The notes beneath the pieces were generated by a model. That model had not been told where the DNA came from. It did not search any database and saw only the letters and a program-made list of their open reading frames with translations. A stretch of 64,000 bases of DNA from an uncultured Erythrobacter sp. (GTDB lineage Bacteria; Pseudomonadota; Alphaproteobacteria; Sphingomonadales; Sphingomonadaceae). Every line of letters begins with the position of its first letter. The first letter of the stretch is position 1. Of the stretch, positions 56,530 through 64,000 are shown one piece after another. The DNA lies in contig NZ_CANLMB010000001.1 of NCBI RefSeq assembly GCF_947492365.1, positions 248,001-312,000 of the forward strand, written 5' to 3'. A program made the position numbers and the translations under genes.

Positions 56530-57795
56530 ATGGCCCAAGCGATGCTCTCTACAATTGCAATGATGATCCCGCGACCAGTGCGTCGGGGATTGAAAACGCA
56601 GATACTGCCGCCGGTGCTGCGCGCGGCGCGGGCAGCACGCGGTAAACTGCCCAAAGCGCCCGATGCGCGCGAATATCGCGTGGCAGGGCATGAGACCTTT
56701 GCAGGATATTATGAAATCCAGCCGGTTTCCCAAGATGGCAAGGCGGTTCTCGCCCATGCCTCAGGCGCTGCGCGAACGGCTCTGACGGGTAAAGAAGCAG
56801 CCGCGATAGGCTGGTTCGATATTGAAACGGGCGATTGGAACGCGCTGGCCGAAACGCATCTCTGGTGCTGGCAGATGGGCGCGCGGCTGCGATGGTGGGA
56901 CAGTGCAGGGCCGCGCACACTCGCCTTTAACGCGATGTTCGAAGGTGCGCCTGCGCACTGCCTCGTTGATGAGGGCGGGGGCATTCGCAAGCAAAGCGAT
57001 GTGCCGCTTTTCGATGCGAATGAGCAGCAAGGCGTCGGGTTATCGCTCAATTTCGGACGGCTGGCGAATTGCCGGCCGGGCTATGGCTACCCGCTGCTCG
57101 ATGATCCTTATCGCCGCGAAAACATGCCGGATGGCGATGGAGTGACGCTGGTGGATCTTGCATCAGGCAAGGCTGAACTGGCCTATTCGCTGCCCCGCTT
57201 CGCGCGGGAAGTGGAAGGCGCAAACCTTGGTCAATATCACTATCTCAACGCCGCTTTGCTGAGTCCTAGAGCCACCCGTTTTACTGTTCTTTACAAGCGT
57301 TTGCCTGACCCCTTGGATGCGCACACATGGACGGTCGATGCCTTTGTCGGCAATTGCGATGGCAGCGGTTTGATCCGCGTGCCGCTTGACGGGCGCGCGT
57401 CGCATTATTGGTGGCTGGACGAAGACCGGATCGCCTACACATCGAACAAGGGCATCGCGTCGAACTATGTCGTCTTCGATTGCCGTGATGGGTCTTTGAG
57501 CGCGTTATCGCAGGCCATGCCCGGCGTTGATGGGCATCCCAGCCTCCACCATGAAAGCGGCACGTGGGTCACAGACACATACCCCGATCTCTATGGCGAG
57601 CAGACGCTGTTCGTGCTCGACAAGGACGCAGACGAACGGCGCGAATTGGGGCGGCTTTGGGCTGACAAGAGCTATCAGGACGAATGGCGCTGCGACCTGC
57701 ACCCGCGCTGGTCGCGCGATGGCTCGAAAGTGGTGATCGATTCCACCCATGAAGGCTACCGCGCGCTCTATCTGGTCGAGGTCGAGGCCCAGTAA
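56530..57795 (+). CDS. Beta-propeller protein in the polysaccharide locus, PL22-like candidate
   Basis: The 421-residue protein has WD40/PD40-type beta-propeller repeats in its second half, such as SHYWWLDEDRIAYTSNKG and HPRWSRDGSKVVIDSTHEGY. The layout resembles oligogalacturonate lyase (PL22), with DGHPSLHHESGTWVTDTYPD and DLHPRW having candidate metal His residues. No signal peptide is seen. It overlaps the next glycosyltransferase gene by one base, so it belongs to that operon. An enzymatic role in glycan trimming is possible; it could also be a structural partner. Confidence 0.75.
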   Translation: MAQAMLSTIAMMIPRPVRRGLKTQILPPVLRAARAARGKLPKAPDAREYRVAGHETFAGYYEIQPVSQDGKAVLAHASGAARTALTGKEAAAIGWFDIETGDWNALAETHLWCWQMGARLRWWDSAGPRTLAFNAMFEGAPAHCLVDEGGGIRKQSDVPLFDANEQQGVGLSLNFGRLANCRPGYGYPLLDDPYRRENMPDGDGVTLVDLASGKAELAYSLPRFAREVEGANLGQYHYLNAALLSPRATRFTVLYKRLPDPLDAHTWTVDAFVGNCDGSGLIRVPLDGRASHYWWLDEDRIAYTSNKGIASNYVVFDCRDGSLSALSQAMPGVDGHPSLHHESGTWVTDTYPDLYGEQTLFVLDKDADERRELGRLWADKSYQDEWRCDLHPRWSRDGSKVVIDSTHEGYRALYLVEVEAQ

Positions 57796-58826
57796 TGCCT
57801 GCCGTCACCGTTTTGATGGCCGTCCATAATGGCGAGCAGTTTCTGGCAGAGACTTTGGCGAGCGTCGCAGCGCAGACCTTTGCCGATTACGAATTTCTGA
57901 TTGTCGATGACGCGTCGAGCGATGGATCGGCGGCTATGCTGGCGGCGGCTACCAAGGCCGATCCGCGCATTCGTATCCTCACCAATGCGAGCAATATTGG
58001 CCTCACAAAATCGCTCAATCTCGGGCTTGCTGAGGCAAAGGGTGAATACATCGCGCGGATCGACGCCGATGATGTGTGTTTTCCTAACCGGCTCGAAGTG
58101 CAGCTCGCTTGTATGCGCGAGCATCCAGAATATGTTGGCATCACGTCCGGCTGGGCCATGATTGACGGGGAGGGCCGCGAAATCGGTACGGTCGATGATC
58201 CGCTGGATGATTGGCAAGTGCGCTGGCTGCTTGGCTGGAACCCGCCCGCGCCGCATCCCACCTATTTCTTCAGGCGCTGCCCTGATGGCCGAGTGCCAAT
58301 CCGCTATGATGAGACCTATCGAACTGCGCAGGACTTCGATCTGTGGAGCAGGCTGGCGAAGATCGGACCGACGCGGCGACTGCCTGATGTCCTGATCCAA
58401 TATCGTCGTCACGTCGGCGCGATCACGCATGCAAAGCGGCATGAGCAGGCGCAGAATTGTGCACAGATCGGACGGGCGAACCTTGTCGCAAGGTTGCCCT
58501 CTGATGTCGCCGCCAAGCTTGAACCGTTGATCGCGCTCTTCTCCTACAACGCGAAAGCCGATGTGCCGACAATCCAAGCTGCCATTGCGGGAGCGGACGC
58601 CATGGTCGAGCATGACGAGATAGGCTCGCATTACGATTGGCTGCGCAAAACCACGGCAGGCCTGCTCGCTGATGCTGCTTTGTCGCGCGGTGGAGCTCTG
58701 TCTTCACCAAAGGCCATTACGGCGTTTGCTTGGCACGCGCGGAGGCACTTGCCCTATCTCGCGCGCGCTGTGCTGAGCGATCCGGGGACGGCGCTAAAGT
58801 CGCTGCGCAATCGCAAGCGCGGTTAG
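57795..58826 (+). CDS. Glycosyltransferase family 2
   Basis: The 343-residue enzyme has the GT2 fold with PAVTVLMAVHNGEQFLAETL, the DDASSDGS nucleotide-binding site and the RIDADD metal motif. An acceptor region (AQDFDLWSRLAKIG) follows. A C-terminal region may bind lipid or membrane. The donor sugar is unknown. Its start overlaps the propeller gene stop as TAATG. Confidence 0.92.
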   Translation: MPAVTVLMAVHNGEQFLAETLASVAAQTFADYEFLIVDDASSDGSAAMLAAATKADPRIRILTNASNIGLTKSLNLGLAEAKGEYIARIDADDVCFPNRLEVQLACMREHPEYVGITSGWAMIDGEGREIGTVDDPLDDWQVRWLLGWNPPAPHPTYFFRRCPDGRVPIRYDETYRTAQDFDLWSRLAKIGPTRRLPDVLIQYRRHVGAITHAKRHEQAQNCAQIGRANLVARLPSDVAAKLEPLIALFSYNAKADVPTIQAAIAGADAMVEHDEIGSHYDWLRKTTAGLLADAALSRGGALSSPKAITAFAWHARRHLPYLARAVLSDPGTALKSLRNRKRG

Positions 58827-59926
58827 CTGGAATAGGCCTCGGCAGTCTCAGCCGCGACACGGCTCCAGGTATAGTGACTTTGCGCCTTGGTTTGAGATCG
58901 GGCGAGGAAGGTGCTGCGCTTTTTAGCGCTCCAATCAAGCACTTCGGTGATCTTGCTCACCCAGCTTTGCGGATCGCCCGGAGCGATTTGAAAGCCGGTT
59001 TCACCGTCGATCACCGCATCCTTGAGGCCTCCCGTCGCCGCGGCGAGAACGACGCCGCCTGCGCTCGCCGCTTCGGGAGCGATCAGGCCAAAACCCTCAA
59101 ACTCGCCATTGGAGCGCTCAACATTGGGGATCACAACGCAGGCAGCCTGCGCAAAGTGGCGCGCGAGTTCGGCTTGCGGGAGAGGCCCGAGAAACTCGAC
59201 TCCGGGATGTTCGAGCGCGGACTCTTCGCTGCTGTCCCAGCGCGTGCCGATCACGGTCAGGCGGATGTCTGCGGGTAGCAGTGGGAGCACCTCGGCAACG
59301 AACCAGCTCAGCCCCTTTTGGCGGATCAGGCGGCCAGCAAACACAAGCTGCCTGGCGTCGTAGTCGGCCGATGGCTCGCCGCGTAGATCGGTCGCAAGCG
59401 GGACCACGGCCGAACAGTTCCAGTTGATCTGTTTGAGCCGATTGCGGGTTGCGCGCGAATTGGCGATGACGCGCGCCTTTGCGAGCAGCCGCGCACCCAA
59501 AGCGAGATATAGATTGTAGAGCGAGCCGCGAATGCCTCCGCGCGCTCCATAGGACACATCGGTCCCATGGGCGGAGATCACCATTTTCGCCGCGGGAAAG
59601 AACAGCCACGCCATCAGCGCCAGCGGCCAGATCGCCATATCGCCAATATGGACGATTCCAGGCTTTTCGCTTTGCCCGATCAGGCGGCGAAGCACTGTAA
59701 AAGGAAAGAAGAGCAATGACGCGGCGCTCGGCGGCTGACCATTGGCGCGGCCTTCAAGCGCGATCACATCAACCGGGCGATGCTTGGCAAGCTCTTCGGT
59801 AAGGCGCTCGCAATAGGTCTCCATCCCGCCCACGGCAGGCCCCCATTTGCGGGTGATGAACAGCACCCGCACGTTTGTGTCTCTGTCGGCAGAGCGCGTG
59901 GGAAGATCGGTTGGCATCGCGGTCAT
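58823..59926 (-). CDS. Glycosyltransferase family 4 (GT-B)
   Basis: The 367-residue enzyme has the GT-B fold: VLFITRKWGPAVGGMETYCE near the N-terminus, VISAHGTDVSYG, LVFAGRLIRQKG and the C-terminal nucleotide-sugar site SNGEFEGFGLIAPEAASAGG with the E-X7-E pattern. The acceptor is unknown. It is convergent with the GT2 gene, with the last bases overlapping. Confidence 0.93.
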   Translation of the reverse strand: MTAMPTDLPTRSADRDTNVRVLFITRKWGPAVGGMETYCERLTEELAKHRPVDVIALEGRANGQPPSAASLLFFPFTVLRRLIGQSEKPGIVHIGDMAIWPLALMAWLFFPAAKMVISAHGTDVSYGARGGIRGSLYNLYLALGARLLAKARVIANSRATRNRLKQINWNCSAVVPLATDLRGEPSADYDARQLVFAGRLIRQKGLSWFVAEVLPLLPADIRLTVIGTRWDSSEESALEHPGVEFLGPLPQAELARHFAQAACVVIPNVERSNGEFEGFGLIAPEAASAGGVVLAAATGGLKDAVIDGETGFQIAPGDPQSWVSKITEVLDWSAKKRSTFLARSQTKAQSHYTWSRVAAETAEAYSS

Positions 59927-59929
59927 CTA

Positions 59930-61600
59930 TCAGAATCCGCGCCAGTATGGGCGCTCTGGCACTGGCATGTCGGGTCGCTCCAGCCGCTCGCCCCAGATGA
60001 TGCCCGCCGGCGCCTCGCCCGGATTGGCAAGCTCGATAAAGCCGCGCCTCAGCGTGATCACCATACCTTGGGGGCGCTCGTTTCCATCGATCAAAATCGG
60101 GCCGCCCGTTACGGTGTAGGGTCCGGGCACCAACACCTCCACCCGCTCAGAGTGGCCCGCCGCAACCTCGCGGCCTGCCAGCCAGAACGGCCCCCAGAAA
60201 TGGCGATAGGTCGCGCGCAACACGTCGCGTTCTTCGGCGTGGAAAAAGCGCTGGTTCTCGCCTTCCTCCATGATCGCAAGCAGGTTCGCATTCTGCTCGG
60301 GATCGGCGGTGAGGACCAGCGGCACTGTCTCGTTCTCAAGGATGGCTCGATAATAGCCGGGCCCGCCGCGATAGAGGCTTTCGATCCCCCAACTGGTGAG
60401 GAATCCGTTGGCCTTGCGGTGCTGCGGGAGCATGTCGGGAAAATCAAAATAGCCGACCGGTTCATCGAAAATTGCGTCCGCTGCGAGCTGGATCTCGCGC
60501 TGCTCGTCCTGACGGCTCGAACCGTCAACGATCCACACAACGCAGCCGCTGATCGCGGTGTAGAGAATGAACAGGCGCAAGCCATAACGCTCGGCAATTG
60601 CGGCGATACCGACAACGCTGGCGGCGATTACCGGAGCGAGCATCATGGGATAGAAATAGGGCAAAGTGTTGCGGTAGATCAGCAAAGCGGCGAGCGGGGC
60701 GATGAGACCCACCAGCGCAATCGCCTCGTCCCGGCGGCGCGTGCCCAAGGTCGAGATGGTGACAATGATCGCGCCCAGAGCGGCGATCGAAAGGATCGCG
60801 GCCTTGATCGCGAAGTGGAGATAGATCGGCCAACCGGCAAACAGCATGTCACCGCCGACGCTGCTCGCATAGGCAGTGCCGGTTGATGCATCGCCATTGC
60901 CGAGCGCTGAGCCATGCCACAGATAGAGCGCGGCGAAAGTGGCGATCCCAGCGAGCGGGATCGCCGCTATGCGCATTGCGTAGCCGGTGCTGAAGCGGGC
61001 TTCGGACCAGCGCAGCCATGCCAATCCTGCAAAGGCCGGAGCGAACAGGATCGCCTTGAGGCTGAACATCCCCGCGACGCCGATCAACGCTCCACCCAGC
61101 ACGATCCAAAGGGGTGAGAGCCTCGCGCGCGCCAGAACCGCGAGCGAAGCTGCGACTCCAATGGCGGCGAGCGGATCAGTGCGGAATGACCAGCCGTGCT
61201 GCATGGTGAAACCCGCCGCAAGCCACACAAGCGCTGCGGTGAGCGCATATTCACGCCGTGCAAACTTACCCGCGATCAGGGCAACGCAGCCCGCCGTGGC
61301 AAAGGCGCAGGCGAGCATGACGAGCCGCCCGATAACGATCCCGTCGACGCCGGTGGTCGCCGATCCGGGGAGCCAGGCGAAAAGCTGGACGTGGAGTGTC
61401 TGAAGCGGCTTGAGCGCCTCGCCTTGGGTAAAATCGGCGATCTGGCCGTAGAAATAAAACTCGTCCCAGTTGATCGTGCGGTCGAGTGCAAACAGCACTT
61501 GCAGCACCGCAATCACCGCGAGCGCGATGATCGCCAGACGCGAATGGTCTTTGGCGGTGGTGTTTGTCAGGGGGACTTCGATGGCGTCCATGCGGCTCAT
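59930..61600 (-). CDS. GT39-like membrane glycosyltransferase
   Basis: The 556-residue membrane protein has ten or more membrane segments. An N-terminal ExE/DE-type motif lies in TINWDEFYFYGQIADF just after the first segment, as in ArnT and PMT enzymes. A C-terminal soluble region of about 200 residues follows. It probably uses a polyprenyl-phosphate sugar. It lies eight bases after the GT2 at 61609, its likely supplier of that donor. Confidence 0.8.
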   Translation of the reverse strand: MSRMDAIEVPLTNTTAKDHSRLAIIALAVIAVLQVLFALDRTINWDEFYFYGQIADFTQGEALKPLQTLHVQLFAWLPGSATTGVDGIVIGRLVMLACAFATAGCVALIAGKFARREYALTAALVWLAAGFTMQHGWSFRTDPLAAIGVAASLAVLARARLSPLWIVLGGALIGVAGMFSLKAILFAPAFAGLAWLRWSEARFSTGYAMRIAAIPLAGIATFAALYLWHGSALGNGDASTGTAYASSVGGDMLFAGWPIYLHFAIKAAILSIAALGAIIVTISTLGTRRRDEAIALVGLIAPLAALLIYRNTLPYFYPMMLAPVIAASVVGIAAIAERYGLRLFILYTAISGCVVWIVDGSSRQDEQREIQLAADAIFDEPVGYFDFPDMLPQHRKANGFLTSWGIESLYRGGPGYYRAILENETVPLVLTADPEQNANLLAIMEEGENQRFFHAEERDVLRATYRHFWGPFWLAGREVAAGHSERVEVLVPGPYTVTGGPILIDGNERPQGMVITLRRGFIELANPGEAPAGIIWGERLERPDMPVPERPYWRGF

Positions 61601-61608
61601 CTTTTGCC

Positions 61609-62622
61609 TCAGCCAGCCTTGCGGGCAGGCTCGTCAGGTTGTTCCGGTTCGGCGGCCGCTTGCACGGCATCGCGCTCCGCCAGCTTTTCCTCGATCCGGC
61701 GCAGCTTGAGCATATTGGCTTCGAGCAGTTTGCGGTTTGTCGCGATCAGATCCGCCAGAATGCCCAAAGTCGCGACTAGCACGCCGACTGTCAGAAGAGC
61801 GCCGCCGATCACCAGCGACTGGATATGCCCATCGCCGTCACCGGTCACATAGAACCACAGGAAACGGCCAATCGGAACGAGCCCGATCAGAGTCGCCAGC
61901 ATGCCGAGGCCGACAAAGACCCGCAGCGAATTGAAAGTCGTATAGGCGCGCAGGATCGTCACGCCGGTTTGCTGAATAAAGCGCGGGATCGACTTGAACA
62001 GGCGCGAGGGGCGCGTTGCGGCATGGGTGCGGATTGGCACCGATGTGATCGCAAGCCGCTTGCGCCCCGCCTGGATCAGCATGTCGGTCGTGTAGCTGAA
62101 GTCGGTGGTGATATTGATGCGCTGGGCAGCATCGCGGCTGATTGCGCGGAAACCGCTGACGGCATCGGTGATGTCGGTAGCTGAGAGCGTGCGCACGACA
62201 TAGCTGCCGAGACGCTGGAGCATGCGCTTGCCTGCGCCGAAATGCGCGTTGTTGCTGACGGAACGGTCGCCGATGCAGATATCTGCTTCACCCGCTGCGA
62301 CAGGCGCGACGATCTTGGCGATGTCCTCGCCTTCATATTGGCCGTCCGCATCGGTGTTGACGATGATGTCCGCGCCTTCGGCAAGGCATCTGTCGACCCC
62401 GTTGCGGAATGCTTCGGCAAGGCCGCGATTGCGGCGGTGGCGCACGATGTGATGCACACCCCAACGCTTGGCTACGCCCGAAGTGTCGTCAGAGCTGCCA
62501 TCATCAATGATGCAATATTCGATTACGTCGATCCCCGGCAGGCTGCGCGGCAGCTTGGCCAGCGTCGCAGGCAGCACTTCGGCCTCGTTGAGGCAGGGTA
62601 TCTGGATGATGAGTTTTGTCAT
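61609..62622 (-). CDS. DPM1-type GT2 with two membrane segments
   Basis: This 337-residue enzyme has GT2 motifs (LIIQIPCLNEAEVLPATL, IIDDGSSDDT, NTDADGQYEG) and two C-terminal membrane segments (about 245-270 and 280-305). It probably transfers a sugar to polyprenyl phosphate. The GT39-like gene follows after eight bases, so the two may form a donor-making and donor-using pair. No lipid is defined. Confidence 0.9.
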   Translation of the reverse strand: MTKLIIQIPCLNEAEVLPATLAKLPRSLPGIDVIEYCIIDDGSSDDTSGVAKRWGVHHIVRHRRNRGLAEAFRNGVDRCLAEGADIIVNTDADGQYEGEDIAKIVAPVAAGEADICIGDRSVSNNAHFGAGKRMLQRLGSYVVRTLSATDITDAVSGFRAISRDAAQRINITTDFSYTTDMLIQAGRKRLAITSVPIRTHAATRPSRLFKSIPRFIQQTGVTILRAYTTFNSLRVFVGLGMLATLIGLVPIGRFLWFYVTGDGDGHIQSLVIGGALLTVGVLVATLGILADLIATNRKLLEANMLKLRRIEEKLAERDAVQAAAEPEQPDEPARKAG

Positions 62623-62806
62623 TAGATCGTAAGGGCCCCTCGGACGCGCAAAGTGACGCCCTTTGAAAGCGGTGTTAGCCAGAGGCTCTTAAGCAATCGT
62701 AAACCATGAATTCTGGCGAGTGAGTGAGGGCGTGAGCGAGGTGGCTTGCCTTTTGCAAAAGCTTGGCCCACGGCGCGCGCATGATTGCGATTGTGAGCCT
62801 GCTTCG

Positions 62807-63721
62807 ATGACCCCGAGTGAACGCAGCGGTGTTGCCTATGCGGTGACCGGATTTGCCGTGCTTTCTTGCGGCGATGCGGTGGTAAAGAGCATGGCGGGCG
62901 AGTGGCCTGCTTATGCGGTTGCCGCCCTGCGGTTCAGCATCGGCGCGCTGGTTTTATCGGCGCTGTTGTGGCGGCAGGAGGGGCGCGGAGCCTTTGTCGC
63001 ACGCAACTGGCCGTTGCAGATTGCACGCGGGGCCTGCCTTGCTTTTGCGTCAGTCTGCTTCTTCTCGGCGCTCTACATCATGCCCATGGCAGAGGCGATG
63101 GCGATAGCGTTCCTTTCGCCCATCCTCACGCAAATCCTGGCAGGCCCGCTGCTGGGAGAGAAAGTGCGCGGCAAGGTCTATCTGATCTCGCTGGTGGCGC
63201 TCGCCGGGGTGGCGATCATCTTGCGGCCCAATCTCGCACTGCTCGGCTGGGGAGCGCTCTTGCCGCTTGTCTCGGCGGTGTTCTTTGCGCTGCTGATGAT
63301 CTCCAATCGCGCCAGTGCGGGGCAAGGCAGCGCGCTGTCGATGCAGGTCTTTGTGGCGGCATTCTGCGCGCCGATCCTGATCCTGATTTCGTCAGGAGCG
63401 AAACTGTCGGGCATCACCGCGCTCGATTTTGACTGGCCAAGCTGGGACGTGGTCCTGCGATGCGCAATTGTCGCTGCAACTGCCAGCACCGCGCACTGGC
63501 TTGCCTATATCGGCACCAGCCGGGCAGGCGCGGCGCAGGTCGCTCCGGCGATCTATGTCCAGATGCTGGTGGTGGTCATTCTGGGCTGGATATTCTTCGA
63601 CGAGGTGCCGGACGGGCTCACATTGCTGGGCGCAGGTTTGATTATTGCCGCCGGACTTTACCTATGGCGCGACGGGCTGAAACCGCAGGCCAAACCGTCA
63701 CCAGTGCCAGAACGGAGCTGA
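62807..63721 (+). CDS. EamA/DMT family transporter
   Basis: The 304-residue membrane protein has about ten segments in two EamA repeats (first repeat MPMAEAMAIAFLSPILTQILA; second IGTSRAGAAQVAPAIYVQML). The ATG at 62807 is preferred to a start at 62720. A nine-codon open frame starting at 62781 ends in ATGA over this start. The substrate is not known. It precedes glmS by 86 bases. Confidence 0.9.
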   Translation: MTPSERSGVAYAVTGFAVLSCGDAVVKSMAGEWPAYAVAALRFSIGALVLSALLWRQEGRGAFVARNWPLQIARGACLAFASVCFFSALYIMPMAEAMAIAFLSPILTQILAGPLLGEKVRGKVYLISLVALAGVAIILRPNLALLGWGALLPLVSAVFFALLMISNRASAGQGSALSMQVFVAAFCAPILILISSGAKLSGITALDFDWPSWDVVLRCAIVAATASTAHWLAYIGTSRAGAAQVAPAIYVQMLVVVILGWIFFDEVPDGLTLLGAGLIIAAGLYLWRDGLKPQAKPSPVPERS

Positions 63722-63807
63722 CGATAGGCGACAGCAAGCGCTTCAAGTCTTATTCAACTTTTCACGGTTAACGGCTGGCGAGTGAAACAGAGGGAATTTG
63801 CTTAAAT

Positions 63808-64000
63808 ATGTGCGGCATTATCGGCATTGTTAGCTCGAACGCTGTGTCCGACCGGTTGGTCGATGGCCTACGGCGGATGGAATATCGCGGCTATGACAGC
63901 GCCGGCATCTGCACCATGCACGATGGCGAGTTGGTGCGCCGCCGCGCGGAGGGCAAGCTGCTTAACCTCGTGGGCGTGCTGGAGAATGATCCCGCGCCCG
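63808..64000 (+). CDS. glmS: Glucosamine-6-phosphate synthase GlmS, N-terminal part (cut by window end)
   Basis: GlmS converts fructose-6-phosphate and glutamine to glucosamine-6-phosphate, the first step to UDP-GlcNAc. Only about 64 residues are visible. MCGIIGIVSSNAV gives the N-terminal nucleophile Cys (after Met removal), and LRRMEYRGYDSAGI is the glutamine-amidotransferase signature. The rest lies past the window. AGGG lies shortly before the ATG. It feeds the cell wall and the polysaccharide locus upstream. Confidence 0.95.
   Translation, partial: MCGIIGIVSSNAVSDRLVDGLRRMEYRGYDSAGICTMHDGELVRRRAEGKLLNLVGVLENDPAP

Noticed and set aside
62781..62810. Nine-codon upstream frame ending in ATGA at the DMT transporter start
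   Set aside because: No ribosome binding site and very short; the overlap is probably chance.

Overview
This window looks like chromosomal core sequence from an alphaproteobacterium of the Sphingomonadales, most probably the Erythrobacteraceae. The evidence is high G+C, ATG/GTG/TTG starts, the chvI-chvG-hprK-rapZ-EIIA-HPr neighbourhood next to pckA, a split-subunit proton transhydrogenase preceded by a tiny aa3-oxidase subunit IV-like gene, CcrM, DUF1285/DUF937/DUF3597 proteins and an ABA4-like protein. The taxon is inferred from gene content and style, not from a marker comparison. I found no rRNA, tRNA, CRISPR array, insertion sequence or prophage.

Layout. 1-3.4 kb: recR (cut by the window edge), def, rmuC and a small HTH-like protein, separated by palindromic intergenic repeats. 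3.4-8.9 kb (minus strand): one long transcription unit chvI-chvG-hprK-rapZ-PTS EIIA-HPr-SpoU methyltransferase, divergent from pckA (9.2-10.8 kb), which ends in a clear intrinsic terminator. 10.9-17.8 kb: two DUF937-type proteins, a secreted HEXXH/TPR protein whose ribosome binding site lies in a hairpin, a DUF885 lipoprotein, DUF3597, a TonB-like protein and a serine hydrolase. 17.9-24.6 kb: a coupled pair of cysteine desulfurases plus an adrenodoxin-type ferredoxin behind a Fur-box-like palindrome, a bacterial voltage-gated sodium channel, a membrane-anchored haloalkane-dehalogenase-like protein, and parC.

24.9-35.6 kb: a secreted unknown protein, CCA-adding enzyme, Nudix, DUF1285, GNAT, a PQQ-type sugar dehydrogenase whose start codon overlaps that of rnhB, a Ca2+/Na+ exchanger, ccrM preceded by seven GANTC sites, folP and a PhoD-like phosphatase. 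35.6-45.2 kb: SDR, a sigma-54-type activator with an altered GAFTGA loop, the pnt operon with an extra inserted gene, and a coupled beta-helix/diheme cytochrome/hydrolase operon. 45.2-52.4 kb: racemase, a candidate structured RNA, dGTPase-like protein, small metabolic genes, an acyl-CoA synthetase, DUF938, entericidin and a DMT transporter. 52.5-62.6 kb: a lone cpaF-like ATPase and a surface polysaccharide locus (flippase, methyltransferase, beta-propeller protein, three glycosyltransferases and a GT39-like membrane enzyme). The window closes with a second DMT transporter and the start of glmS.

The most promising items for follow-up are: the four-hairpin RNA candidate before the dGTPase gene; the GANTC cluster before ccrM; the three-copy structured repeat with covarying stems; the Fur-box-like site and missing start codon at the double-desulfurase operon; the beta-helix/diheme cytochrome/hydrolase operon; the RBS-occluding hairpin; and the foreign-looking gene inside the pnt operon.
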